Assembly: GCA_900470195.1 (NCBI GenBank)
Contig: UEIJ01000043.1
Span: forward strand, 40,226-104,225
Origin: Hyphomicrobiales bacterium
GTDB taxonomy: Bacteria; Pseudomonadota; Alphaproteobacteria; Rhizobiales; Rhizobiaceae
Direction of reading: 5' to 3'
DNA length: 64,000 bases
The notes under the pieces are model-generated. The model had not been told where the DNA came from. It saw nothing but the letters and a program-made list of their open reading frames with translations, and ran no database searches. This document shows positions 54,106 through 62,339 of the stretch, one piece after another. How positions within the stretch are numbered: the stretch's first letter is position 1; every line of letters begins with the position of its first letter. The translations under genes and the position numbers were made by a program.

Positions 54106-55530
54106 TCAAACACGCCCGAAATCATCCTCGAAGCGCACAATATCGTCTTCGCCCAGATAAGCTCCAGTTTGAACTTCAATCAGTTCAAGCAGAATTTTAC
54201 CCGGATTTGAGACGCGGTGTACCGCACCTTGAGAAATATATGTCGATTCGTTCTCTGACAGGAAAAGGCTCTCGTCATCGATCACGATTTCGGCCACGCC
54301 CCGAACAACCACCCAATGCTCAGAACGATGGTGATGCTTCTGGAGCGAGAGCTGTTTACCGGGCTTGATGAACAGACGTTTTACCTGGAACCGGTCACCC
54401 GAAAGCAAATGGGTGTACCCGCCCCAAGGGCGATAGATGGTCCGGTGCTCCTCGGCAAGCTTCGCCGTAGCTGGTTGTTTCATCAGCGCCTTTACGATCG
54501 TGCCTACACCTTGCGCTTCAGAGAGCTTGCCTACATAAAGCGCATCTTCGGAGGCCACGATCGTCAGATCATCGACACCATTGACGGCAATATGCACCCC
54601 TTCAGACACCACCAGAGAATTGTTTGTGTTGTGCAGACTGACAGGTCCGCGTACAACATTCCCGGCCGGGTCCTGCTTGCTTTCCTTCCAGACCGCATCC
54701 CACGATCCGAGATCCGACCAGTGGATTGGCGACGGAACGACAGAAGCAAGCTTTGTCTTCTCGAAAATCGCATAGTCGACGGAAATATCCGGCGCTTTCT
54801 CAAATTCCTCTCTGTCCAGCCTCACAAAATCGAGATCCCGCTGTGCAGTCGCAACGGATGCCTGAGCAGCTTCATATACCGCTGGTGCATGACGTTTGCA
54901 TTCATCGAGGAAGACGTCCGAACGGAATAAAAACATCCCTGAGTTCCAGTAGAAGCCGCCGGCAGCAAGCATTTCCCGCGCAACTTCCTCCTTCGGCTTT
55001 TCAACAAAGCGCTTGATCGAGCAGGCTCCGCTTTCTTCCAACTCGCCTGCTTCGATGTAACCAAAACCGGTTGCCGGCTCCGTCGGCGTAATGCCAAAAG
55101 TGGCAAGACGCCCCATACGAGCTGCATTACTCGCCATGTCGACAGCCTGAAAATATGCATCGTCCATCTCAATGCTGTGATCAGATGCTACGACATGAAT
55201 AAGGGTCGGCTCCTCTCTGGAAGCGATCAAAGTCGCAGCGGCAATTGCTGGCGCTGTGTTGCGAGCGACTGGTTCCAAGATAACGTCCGATAGTTCGACG
55301 CCACATTCCAATGCCTGTTCCGCGACCAGAAACCGATAGTCTGCGTTCGTTATGATGATCGGTCTGGAATAGCGCTTCGGGTCCGACAACCGTTTCAACG
55401 TCATCTGAAAGAGGCTGAGTTCGCCAGTCAGAGCCAGAAACTGTTTTGGGCGTTGCGAGCGTGACATCGGCCACAATCTCGTTCCTTTTCCGCCTGCCAA
55501 CACCACTGGCCTGATCAACATTTCACGCAC
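54106..55530 (-). CDS. manC: GDP-mannose pyrophosphorylase/phosphomannose isomerase (second copy)
   Basis: A 474-residue bifunctional enzyme like the copy at 46550 but clearly diverged and AT-richer. The N-terminal motif is GGKGTRLWPMSRSQRPKQF; the C-terminal cupin is WGGYTHLLSGDRFQVKRLFIKPGKQLSLQKHHHRSEHWVVV. The start is taken as GTG 55530 with an AAGGAAG site. It is flanked by manA and manB, making a complete GDP-mannose set for the O-antigen locus. Confidence 0.93.
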   Translation of the reverse strand: MREMLIRPVVLAGGKGTRLWPMSRSQRPKQFLALTGELSLFQMTLKRLSDPKRYSRPIIITNADYRFLVAEQALECGVELSDVILEPVARNTAPAIAAATLIASREEPTLIHVVASDHSIEMDDAYFQAVDMASNAARMGRLATFGITPTEPATGFGYIEAGELEESGACSIKRFVEKPKEEVAREMLAAGGFYWNSGMFLFRSDVFLDECKRHAPAVYEAAQASVATAQRDLDFVRLDREEFEKAPDISVDYAIFEKTKLASVVPSPIHWSDLGSWDAVWKESKQDPAGNVVRGPVSLHNTNNSLVVSEGVHIAVNGVDDLTIVASEDALYVGKLSEAQGVGTIVKALMKQPATAKLAEEHRTIYRPWGGYTHLLSGDRFQVKRLFIKPGKQLSLQKHHHRSEHWVVVRGVAEIVIDDESLFLSENESTYISQGAVHRVSNPGKILLELIEVQTGAYLGEDDIVRFEDDFGRV

Positions 55531-55556
55531 GTTAACTTCCTTTCGATGAGCGGAAT

Positions 55557-56957
55557 TCAGATCGACTCGGAGAGCTTTGCAACGAACTCGCTCAGCATCT
55601 GATCAGTTTTCTCCGCCGAATCTGTTTCAATATAAATCCGCATTTCCGGCGCATTGCCGGATTGACGGAAATGAACAGTGTCGCCATTGGCAAACGCCAT
55701 TCGTACACCATCGACCGTCGAAATTGATTCCGGCTCAGCAATCAAGGGGGAGAAACTAGAACGAAATGATTGTGACGTTTCTATAGCGCGCAGAAATGAA
55801 GAGGCGCGATCTGCGGGAACTTCCTTGATCCTATCGGCCTTCATGCATCGAGCAGGTAGTGTTGCAACCAACTGACTCAATCTCAACCCCTGTTCTTTCG
55901 CCTGCACTAGAACAGCCACCGCTGGCAAAACGGAATCGCGCGTTGGCAGGCGGCCCAACAAGCCTGACTTCAACGTCACATCATCGCCGAGCAAAAAGCC
56001 GCCATTGGCCTCAAAACCAACGACAGGATGAGCTTCCGCACACGCCATCTCGGACACGACATAGGGCGATCCAATCCGTGTTCTGCGGATATTCTCGAAC
56101 CAGCCGCTTTCCTCAAGCGCACTCGTTGTGCTGAGCGGCGTTACAACTGTTTTCGCTCCTAAATATCGGGCTGTCAAAATGCCCAATATATCGCCATTGA
56201 CCTGCCGTCCCTGATCATCGATGACCAGCGGCCTGTCACCGTCTCCATCTGTCGAAACTACGGCATCTAATCCGTGCTCGATAATGAACGCGCGTGATCG
56301 CTCCAAATCCACTGGGTCCAGCGCCTCGGTATCAACGGCGACAAACTTATTCATTCTGCGGAATGGATAAACCTCCGCTCCGAGACCCTCAAATATACGT
56401 ACGAGAAGATTGCGCCCAACCGCAGAGTGAAGATCAATACCGATTTTCATTCCGGTCAGCGCGTCCGAACCGAAAGAATTGATAGAGCGGCCCACATATT
56501 CTTCTGCGACATCAGCCAAAGGCGCAGGCATGTTAGTGGGCTGTTCTTCAATATTCTTGTTCAACAATTCTTCCGCGAGGCTGCGAACGGGAGCCTCGTC
56601 TTCCTTCAGAAACTCGCCGTCAGGACGGTAGAATTTAATGCCGTTGTAAGCCTCCGGAATATGACTCCCTGTTATCATGATGGCAGGCGCATTGCGAGCC
56701 ATCGCGTAAGCTGCGAGTGCCGGTGTCGGAACATTTCCCGCCCATATCGCATTCTTCCCTCTCAGTTTGACCGCAGCCAAACATGAACTTGCGATGCGAG
56801 GGCTGGATTCCCTTAGATCAGCAGCAACATAGACATCACGAAATTCGAAACCACGCATCATGTGCTGCAGAAAAGCAATGACATAGGCGACGCAAGCTTG
56901 ATCTGTAAAATCAATTGCCGGCCCTCGCAGACCCGACGTTCCAAAATTAACTGCCAT
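55557..56957 (-). CDS. manB: Phosphomannomutase
   Basis: A 466-residue alpha-D-phosphohexomutase that interconverts mannose-6- and mannose-1-phosphate. The phosphoserine loop is MITGSHIPEAYNGIKF (Ser near residue 97), the metal loop STDGDGDRPLV near 240, the sugar-binding loop GFEANGGF near 325 and the phosphate-binding loop RQSGNAPEMRIYIE near 435. The TGSHIP wording differs from the more usual TASHNP, but the Ser-His pair is kept. It completes the manA-manC-manB set. Confidence 0.92.
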   Translation of the reverse strand: MAVNFGTSGLRGPAIDFTDQACVAYVIAFLQHMMRGFEFRDVYVAADLRESSPRIASSCLAAVKLRGKNAIWAGNVPTPALAAYAMARNAPAIMITGSHIPEAYNGIKFYRPDGEFLKEDEAPVRSLAEELLNKNIEEQPTNMPAPLADVAEEYVGRSINSFGSDALTGMKIGIDLHSAVGRNLLVRIFEGLGAEVYPFRRMNKFVAVDTEALDPVDLERSRAFIIEHGLDAVVSTDGDGDRPLVIDDQGRQVNGDILGILTARYLGAKTVVTPLSTTSALEESGWFENIRRTRIGSPYVVSEMACAEAHPVVGFEANGGFLLGDDVTLKSGLLGRLPTRDSVLPAVAVLVQAKEQGLRLSQLVATLPARCMKADRIKEVPADRASSFLRAIETSQSFRSSFSPLIAEPESISTVDGVRMAFANGDTVHFRQSGNAPEMRIYIETDSAEKTDQMLSEFVAKLSESI

Positions 56958-57325
56958 TTTTCAGATCACCTCGCATCTTCTTCGATCCCTATTGCCACGG
57001 AAATATGAAACAATACAAATAAATAAAGACCTCAAGCACAGTTAAGACGAGCTTTCCTCACCCTTCTTAAACGGGCTTCATAGTCCCCATTGACCGTGGG
57101 AAACGCAACACGCTCCGACCAGCCGGCAGACCGTCGAATATATACCGGGAGGTCGACGAACTGCTCAAGATTGCACAGAAAAGGCTTCAGGCAGGTCAAA
57201 TAAAAGTAAGGTAAGAAGCCAATTGCCCAACTTACGCACTGTCTCCACATCAAGAGGCGCCTGAAAAGAAATTCGACATTCGGTAACGTATAAATTATGA
57301 CATTCTGGAAATTTTCGGAGACGAT
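56958..57325. other. AT-rich gap upstream of manB and of the acetyltransferase
   Basis: About 370 bases between divergent genes. It contains a 73-codon minus-strand frame (57032-57253) with no good ribosome-binding site and no recognisable family, possibly a fragment of a lost gene. It should also hold promoters for manB (minus) and the acetyltransferase (plus). Confidence 0.4.
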
Positions 57326-57955
57326 ATGACAAGCTCTACTTCAAAAGGCCTTTATATTCTTGGTTTTGGCGGTCACGCGCGCAGCGTTGCGGATGTAGCC
57401 ATTTTGGCAGGCTGGAACGATTTTGTTTTCGTAGACCACAATGCCCGGCCAAACGAGCAGTTTCATTCTTTTCAGGTCCTGAGCACCTTGCCCGCGGTCG
57501 TCGATCTCGACTGGAAAGTCTTCCCTGCGGCCGGGGATAATCATCGTAGACGCGAACAGGTGGCCGAAGCCCAAATAGAGCTGGCCACAGTGATATCTCC
57601 CAACGCCACCGTCGGTCTTGGAGCCGTAATTGGTGAAGCCACACTCGTGTGCCACGGCGTACATATTGGGCCCGATGCCCGGATCGGACGCGGTGTCATA
57701 CTCAATACTCATTCTGTCATAGAGCATGAAGTCGAAATTGGGAATTTTTCTCACATCTCGGTCAACGCCACAATTGCTGGTCGAACGAGGGTGGGATCAG
57801 ATGTTATGGTGGGTGCTGGCGCAGTTCTCATCGACTCGGTCACTGTTTGCGATGATGTTATCATAGGTGCTGGCGCGGTGGTGGTATCCGACATCACTGA
57901 ACCTGGAACATACGTTGGAATACCCGCGCGGCGCATTGTTAAAAACCCATTATAG
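57326..57955 (+). CDS. PglD/PerB-like sugar N-acetyltransferase
   Basis: A 209-residue enzyme of the NeuD/PglD/PerB group. The N-terminal domain (YILGFGGHARSVADVA) would bind nucleotide sugar. The C-terminal left-handed beta-helix has hexapeptide repeats and the segment NTHSVIEHEVEIGNFSHIS, where the His of EH matches the catalytic base of PglD. Caulobacter PerB, of this family, N-acetylates GDP-perosamine. As per and gmd lie nearby, acetylation of GDP-perosamine is the most likely job, but an amino sugar derived from rhamnose cannot be excluded. Confidence 0.82.
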   Translation: MTSSTSKGLYILGFGGHARSVADVAILAGWNDFVFVDHNARPNEQFHSFQVLSTLPAVVDLDWKVFPAAGDNHRRREQVAEAQIELATVISPNATVGLGAVIGEATLVCHGVHIGPDARIGRGVILNTHSVIEHEVEIGNFSHISVNATIAGRTRVGSDVMVGAGAVLIDSVTVCDDVIIGAGAVVVSDITEPGTYVGIPARRIVKNPL

Positions 57956-58018
57956 TGCATGATGCATCATATAAGAGCGCTTTCCGTGGAGCGCGGGACC
58001 GTTCTATTTTTATTTATC

Positions 58019-58059
58019 GCACATCTTATCCAAGAACCGTTCCGGCTGTTCGGATGTGC
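58019..58059. repeat. Short palindromic intergenic element
   Basis: A 41-base element with ends GCACATC and GATGTGC around an AAGAACCGTT...GTTCG core, like the copy at 18086-18121. It lies just before the start of the second glycosyltransferase gene. Confidence 0.55.
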
Positions 58060-58076
58060 TCTAGCGAGAGCAAGCC

Positions 58077-59195
58077 ATGAGAATTGGAGTCGATGCCCGA
58101 AATCTGGTCCCTAAATTGTCCGGTATTGGACGCTATGTACTTGAAACCAGTCGGCATCTTAGTCAGAACGGTCATGAAGTATTTCTCTATCTTCCGGAAC
58201 CTCCTAATGACCAGGGTTCGCTCCCTCCAGTCGAAAGCGTCGACATATCCGGCTTCAAAGGAGCCTTGTCGCGGGTTATTTGGGGAAATAGCTACCTTCC
58301 GCTAAAAGCAAAGAAGGACAAGGTCGATATTTTGTGGGGGCCAGCCCACCGGCTTCCGATCATGTCCGTGAGTGGTCTCCCGCAAGTGCTAACGATACAC
58401 GATTTGGTCTGGCAGCATGCCTCCTCCACTATGCGGTTTCAGGGCTGGATGGCGGAACGAGCCTTTATGAAGACCTCCATCAGACGCGCGGAACGCGTTG
58501 TTGCCGTTTCACACGCAACGAAACAGTCGCTATTCGAATTATACCCTTGGACCCAATACAAAATCGATGTTGTCTACCCCGGCTGCACCCCTTTCACGCC
58601 GGATTTGTGTTCGGCAGACCTGGAACGATTTCACTTGGATCGACCGTACGCACTCTTTGTTGGAACACTGGAACCAAGAAAGAATCTTCTACGCCTGCTG
58701 GAGTCATTTGCAGCCCTATCTGCCGACACCAGATCGAAACTTCTTTTGGTAATTGCGGGAGGTCAGGGCTGGGGATTGAACGACCTCAAAACTGAAATCT
58801 CCCGTCTTAATATCACATCATCAGTTCGCCTGACTGGGTTTGTATCCGACGAGGAACTGGGCAAGCTTTATCGAGATGCACGGTTTCTCGCGATGCCGTC
58901 GCTGTACGAAGGTTTCGGGTTCCCGATAATTGAGGCTAACCAGCTTGGTGTGCCCGTGTTAACGTCGAATACGTCTTCAATGCCAGAAGTAGGAGGAGAT
59001 GCCGCCCTCCTCATTGATCCAACGTCAGTGTCCTCCATTACGGACGGCCTTCGAAGGCTGGCAACGGATGATGCCCTACATAAGCGCCTTGCCGACGCTG
59101 CGCACAAAAACGCGACCAAGTTCGACTGGTCCCAGAGCGCCTATGAACTGACAGAGGTTTTTCGGCGAGTCCTAGACGAATACAGCGAAAGATAG
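58077..59195 (+). CDS. GT4 family glycosyltransferase (WbkA-like)
   Basis: A 372-residue GT-B glycosyltransferase. It opens MRIGVDARNLVPKLSGIGRYVLE, and has YALFVGTLEPRKNLLRLLESF near residue 197, VRLTGFVSDEELGKLYRDARFLAMPSLYEGFGFPIIEANQLGVPV with the EX7E motif near 270, and SSMPEVGGDAALLIDP. This is the mannosyl/rhamnosyl-transferase type found in ABC-exported O-antigens; length and type recall WbkA of Brucella. The donor could be GDP-perosamine or dTDP-rhamnose. Confidence 0.88.
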   Translation: MRIGVDARNLVPKLSGIGRYVLETSRHLSQNGHEVFLYLPEPPNDQGSLPPVESVDISGFKGALSRVIWGNSYLPLKAKKDKVDILWGPAHRLPIMSVSGLPQVLTIHDLVWQHASSTMRFQGWMAERAFMKTSIRRAERVVAVSHATKQSLFELYPWTQYKIDVVYPGCTPFTPDLCSADLERFHLDRPYALFVGTLEPRKNLLRLLESFAALSADTRSKLLLVIAGGQGWGLNDLKTEISRLNITSSVRLTGFVSDEELGKLYRDARFLAMPSLYEGFGFPIIEANQLGVPVLTSNTSSMPEVGGDAALLIDPTSVSSITDGLRRLATDDALHKRLADAAHKNATKFDWSQSAYELTEVFRRVLDEYSER

Positions 59196-59401
59196 AGTAT
59201 TTGTCAATTCGCGTTTATAGCTGCCCACATACGCCTTTTTGTGAAATTTCATCCCAGACCAAGCTCTGGTAGGTTTTTATTGCGCGGCAATTTTTGGTGA
59301 CGGCAACGATGTTTTTGTTTCAGCGATCATACGCATATCGGCCAATGTTATGCGGGAAGCAGCAGTTCGTCTGTTCCCTAGGACAATGAAGGAGGCTAAC
59401 A

Positions 59402-59590
59402 ATGCCAATCTCCAGATCCCCTGTTTTGCCGCCCAGCGCAGCAAGAGACGCCCAGCATTGTTCATCGGCAACAGGTCAACAAAGAACTCAATTCGACATA
59501 CCAGCGCTGAGCAGCGCACAGAACCAGCAGAAAGCCGCTCCAAGTAGGCAGGAGTTATATCTCTATCCAGAACACGACCCCTTGGAGTGA
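59402..59590 (+). CDS. Possible 62-residue protein
   Basis: ATG at 59402 has an excellent AAGGAGG site seven bases upstream. The product (MPISRSPVLPPSAARDAQ...) is proline- and serine-rich, hydrophilic and matches no family I recognise. The good translation signal contrasts with the lack of any conserved-looking sequence, so it may be the stub of a truncated gene. Confidence 0.3.
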   Translation: MPISRSPVLPPSAARDAQHCSSATGQQRTQFDIPALSSAQNQQKAAPSRQELYLYPEHDPLE

Positions 59591-59607
59591 CATTCCGTTG
59601 ATGATAA

Positions 59608-59633
59608 CAGTTCCAATTGAATGATTGGAACTG
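59608..59633 (-). terminator. Hairpin after wzt
   Basis: CAGTTCCAAT and ATTGGAACTG form a perfect 10-base stem with a 6-base loop, about 63 bases beyond the wzt stop on the minus strand. Only a short TTAT follows, so it is a weak terminator candidate for the gmd-per-wzm-wzt operon. Confidence 0.45.
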
Positions 59634-59695
59634 CTCAAGCTATTTGCTTTGCGCGCACCTAGAAACTGCTTCTACAGTGGAGATGGGATCGAAAG

Positions 59696-60439
59696 TCAGA
59701 GGTTATTCGCCTCTTTGTAACGTTCAATTGCCACATCCATCTCGCCATCAAATATCACTTCGCCATGATGAAAAACCAGTCCGCGTGTACAAATTGAGCG
59801 TAGCGTTGAAAAATCATGGGAAGCAAGGACAAGTATCTCGGCTTTCTCGATCAGATCAGTAATACGTCGTCGCGCTTTACCCATAAAGTTCGCATCGCCC
59901 GCCCCGATAACCTCGTCAAGCAACAAAATGTCCCCGCCTACCGAGGTCGAAATTGCAAACGCAAGACGCACCTGCATGCCGGCGGAATAGGTTTTAATAG
60001 GATAATCGATAAATTCGCCGATATCGGCAAATTCAATTATCTCGGACTGAATCGATTTCATATATTTGGGCGTCAAACCAAGAAGCAAACCACGGTAGAG
60101 AATATTTTCACGACCGCTCGCATCTGGTTCGAATCCGAGACTGATATCGAACAGGGAACGTACCGTCCCTTCTACTGTTCGCGAACCTGACGAAATAGGG
60201 TACAGACCTGCGAGCATCTTCAAAAACGTACTTTTCCCAGCACCATTGTGTCCGAGCAGGCCGACGCGCTCGCCGGGTTGAATAGTGAGATTGATGTCCT
60301 TCAGGGCATGGATATCAGCAATTTTCACCCCGCTACCAGGCGTCAACATAGATGACAGCATAGTCTTGATAGATCGCTCTTTGAAAGCGACTGAAGCATA
60401 GTGGAGATTGACGTTCGATAGTTCGATACGATTTGTCAT
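59696..60439 (-). CDS. wzt: O-polysaccharide ABC transporter ATP-binding protein
   Basis: A 247-residue ATPase that powers export of the finished O-chain across the inner membrane. Walker A GHNGAGKST (residues 63-71), signature YSAGMQVRLAFA and Walker B ILLLDEVIGAGD are intact. It lacks the C-terminal carbohydrate-binding domain of chain-capping Wzt proteins such as E. coli O9a, as in the short Brucella Wzt. The start at 60439 overlaps wzm by ATGA; the longer frame is not real. Confidence 0.94.
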   Translation of the reverse strand: MTNRIELSNVNLHYASVAFKERSIKTMLSSMLTPGSGVKIADIHALKDINLTIQPGERVGLLGHNGAGKSTFLKMLAGLYPISSGSRTVEGTVRSLFDISLGFEPDASGRENILYRGLLLGLTPKYMKSIQSEIIEFADIGEFIDYPIKTYSAGMQVRLAFAISTSVGGDILLLDEVIGAGDANFMGKARRRITDLIEKAEILVLASHDFSTLRSICTRGLVFHHGEVIFDGEMDVAIERYKEANNL

Positions 60440-61215
60440 AGATAGAATATCACCCGTTTTTCTGCTTTTCGCCCCACAGCAACTGCGATCAGCGAAAAAA
60501 ACAATGCCGTACCGAAACACCACATGTAGTTCGTCAGCGTTGGCCACTCACCGTGTAACAATGGCGCGCGCACGATCTGCAGAAGATGATAAATTGGATT
60601 GTAATCCAACAACGCGTGAAGATTGCCCCGTCTAAAAATGGAATCTTCAAAGTAAACAGGCGATACAAACCATATTGCTTGCAACATCAACCCCAGAGCG
60701 TGAGGCAAATCTCTAAACCGAGTAGAAAAATATGCCATGATTGTCGCCCATGGCCAAACAAACATGGCCAAAATTGGAAAAATCGTCAAAGCAGCAAGCC
60801 AGCACCAGCCAAAATTCTGGGGCATAACGACCAGAACCCATCCAATCAAACTCACCGAAGCTACAGCCAGTACAATGAGTCCGGACAGTACGTTTCTGAG
60901 TGTATAAATCGCCAGTGGGTGTTTCGTCTGTTTGATATAGGCGTCAGCCTGCACAAAGGCCATCGAGCCGCCGGTTACGTTAAAGGCGATATATTCCCAT
61001 ATGATGACGCCAGAAAGAATATAAGGCGCATATTCAGCAAGCGTTGAATTGAATATCTGGCTGAATACTATAGATATCAGTATGGTCAACCCCAGCGGCT
61101 GGAGCATAGACCATAATATTCCAAAAAATGATCTCCGCCAACGAGCGCGGAGATCAGATAAAACCAAATGGAACCAAAAATAACGGGCGGCCCATATACC
61201 TCTGGCATAATCCAT
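60436..61215 (-). CDS. wzm: O-polysaccharide ABC transporter permease
   Basis: A 259-residue ABC-2 type permease with six predicted membrane segments after a short amphipathic start (LSDLRARWRRSFFGILWSMLQPL). It forms the channel with Wzt. Gene order gmd-per-wzm-wzt matches the classical Brucella wbk locus. It is translationally coupled to wzt. Confidence 0.93.
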   Translation of the reverse strand: MDYARGIWAARYFWFHLVLSDLRARWRRSFFGILWSMLQPLGLTILISIVFSQIFNSTLAEYAPYILSGVIIWEYIAFNVTGGSMAFVQADAYIKQTKHPLAIYTLRNVLSGLIVLAVASVSLIGWVLVVMPQNFGWCWLAALTIFPILAMFVWPWATIMAYFSTRFRDLPHALGLMLQAIWFVSPVYFEDSIFRRGNLHALLDYNPIYHLLQIVRAPLLHGEWPTLTNYMWCFGTALFFSLIAVAVGRKAEKRVIFYL

Positions 61216-61236
61216 TCACAAGCTCACTTTCAAAAC

Positions 61237-62337
61237 TCAACTTTTCTTTTGATCGAAATATCTACAAATGGTGTCGCAAATGTGATTCAGCTGCGGCTCG
61301 GTAAGACCGGGATAGCTCGGCAGGTTGACCCCTTTTAGACTTAGATCTTCGCCGACTGGAAACGATTGGTCCGTTGCACAGTGAGGCATCAGATGCGCCA
61401 TAGGGAAAAAGGGCCGGGTTTCTATTTCCTGTTCGGCAAGTTGCTTTCTCAACGGTTCTCTATCCGCCGCATCATTCAAGATTATGGAGCACATCCAGTA
61501 TGAGTGCTTACCCTCACCCTCGAAATCGTGGGTTCGCATAGGTAATCCCGACAGACGGCGTGTATAAAACTCTGCGACACTCTTCTTCTTCTCAAGAAGC
61601 ATGTCGGCCATTTCTAGCTGGGCCAGACCAATCGCCGCTTCAATGTTGGTCATACGATAATTGAACGCCAACATATCGTGCCAATATTCGCGCGTTGCAG
61701 ATACGCCCTGGCTTTTTAGGCGCCTCGCCCGCTCCATTACCGACGGATCACGAGCCAATACCATCCCGCCTTCACCGGTGGTAATTGTTTTGTTGCCGAA
61801 GAAGCTGAAGCTTGAGGCGTCACCAAACGTGCCTACGTGCTGATTCTTCCAAAAGGTACCGAAAGCTTCGGCACAGTCTTCAACAAGCAAAAGATCGTGC
61901 TCGTTACAAATTTGTAGAATGGCATCCATATCACACGGGTGACCATACAGATGCACGACCATCACCGCTTTGGTCTGGGGTGTTATTGCAGCACGAATCG
62001 AGTCCGGATCAACCTGAAGAGTACTGCTCAAAGAATCCACAAACACCGGCGTGGCACCGGTTTGCATAATCGTGTTAACCGACGCGATATAGGTGAAACT
62101 GGGGACGATTACCTCATCGCCCCGGCCTATCCCGAGCGCCTCCAAGGCCAGATGGATAGCCACAGTTCCGTTAGCTACCGAAGTAGCTGAGCTTGCGCCG
62201 ACATAGTCGGCGAAGGCAGATTCGAATTTCGAAATGAACTGGCCGCGAGAAGATATCCAGCCAGTGGTCAAACACTCGTTGACATATTGAGAAACATTGC
62301 CTCCAAGATAAGGCTCATAAACTGGTATTCTTGACAT
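61237..62337 (-). CDS. per: GDP-perosamine synthase (PLP aminotransferase)
   Basis: A 366-residue DegT/DnrJ/EryC1/StrS aminotransferase that converts GDP-4-keto-6-deoxymannose to GDP-perosamine. The opening PVYEPYLGGNVSQYVNECLTTGWISSRG is typical of perosamine synthases, and the PLP Lys is Lys183 in FFGNKTITTGEGG. I chose ATG 62337 over the TTG at 62343. It follows gmd by two bases, so the two are translated together. Confidence 0.95.
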   Translation of the reverse strand: MSRIPVYEPYLGGNVSQYVNECLTTGWISSRGQFISKFESAFADYVGASSATSVANGTVAIHLALEALGIGRGDEVIVPSFTYIASVNTIMQTGATPVFVDSLSSTLQVDPDSIRAAITPQTKAVMVVHLYGHPCDMDAILQICNEHDLLLVEDCAEAFGTFWKNQHVGTFGDASSFSFFGNKTITTGEGGMVLARDPSVMERARRLKSQGVSATREYWHDMLAFNYRMTNIEAAIGLAQLEMADMLLEKKKSVAEFYTRRLSGLPMRTHDFEGEGKHSYWMCSIILNDAADREPLRKQLAEQEIETRPFFPMAHLMPHCATDQSFPVGEDLSLKGVNLPSYPGLTEPQLNHICDTICRYFDQKKS

Positions 62338-62339
62338 GA

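Larger units (their letters stand above)
59196..59695. other. Gap between glycosyltransferase and wzt, with possible gene remnants
   Basis: Five hundred bases without a recognised gene. It holds one short plus-strand frame with a good ribosome-binding site (59402-59590) and a hairpin near the wzt end, both listed separately. The remaining sequence could be remnants of lost transposon or O-antigen genes. Confidence 0.4.

Noticed and set aside
54106..55530. Second manC as an assembly duplicate
   Set aside because: The two proteins differ throughout and in composition, so this is not a copied read region.
57032..57253. 73-codon minus-strand frame between manB and the acetyltransferase
   Set aside because: No ribosome-binding site and no recognisable family; mentioned only as a possible fragment.
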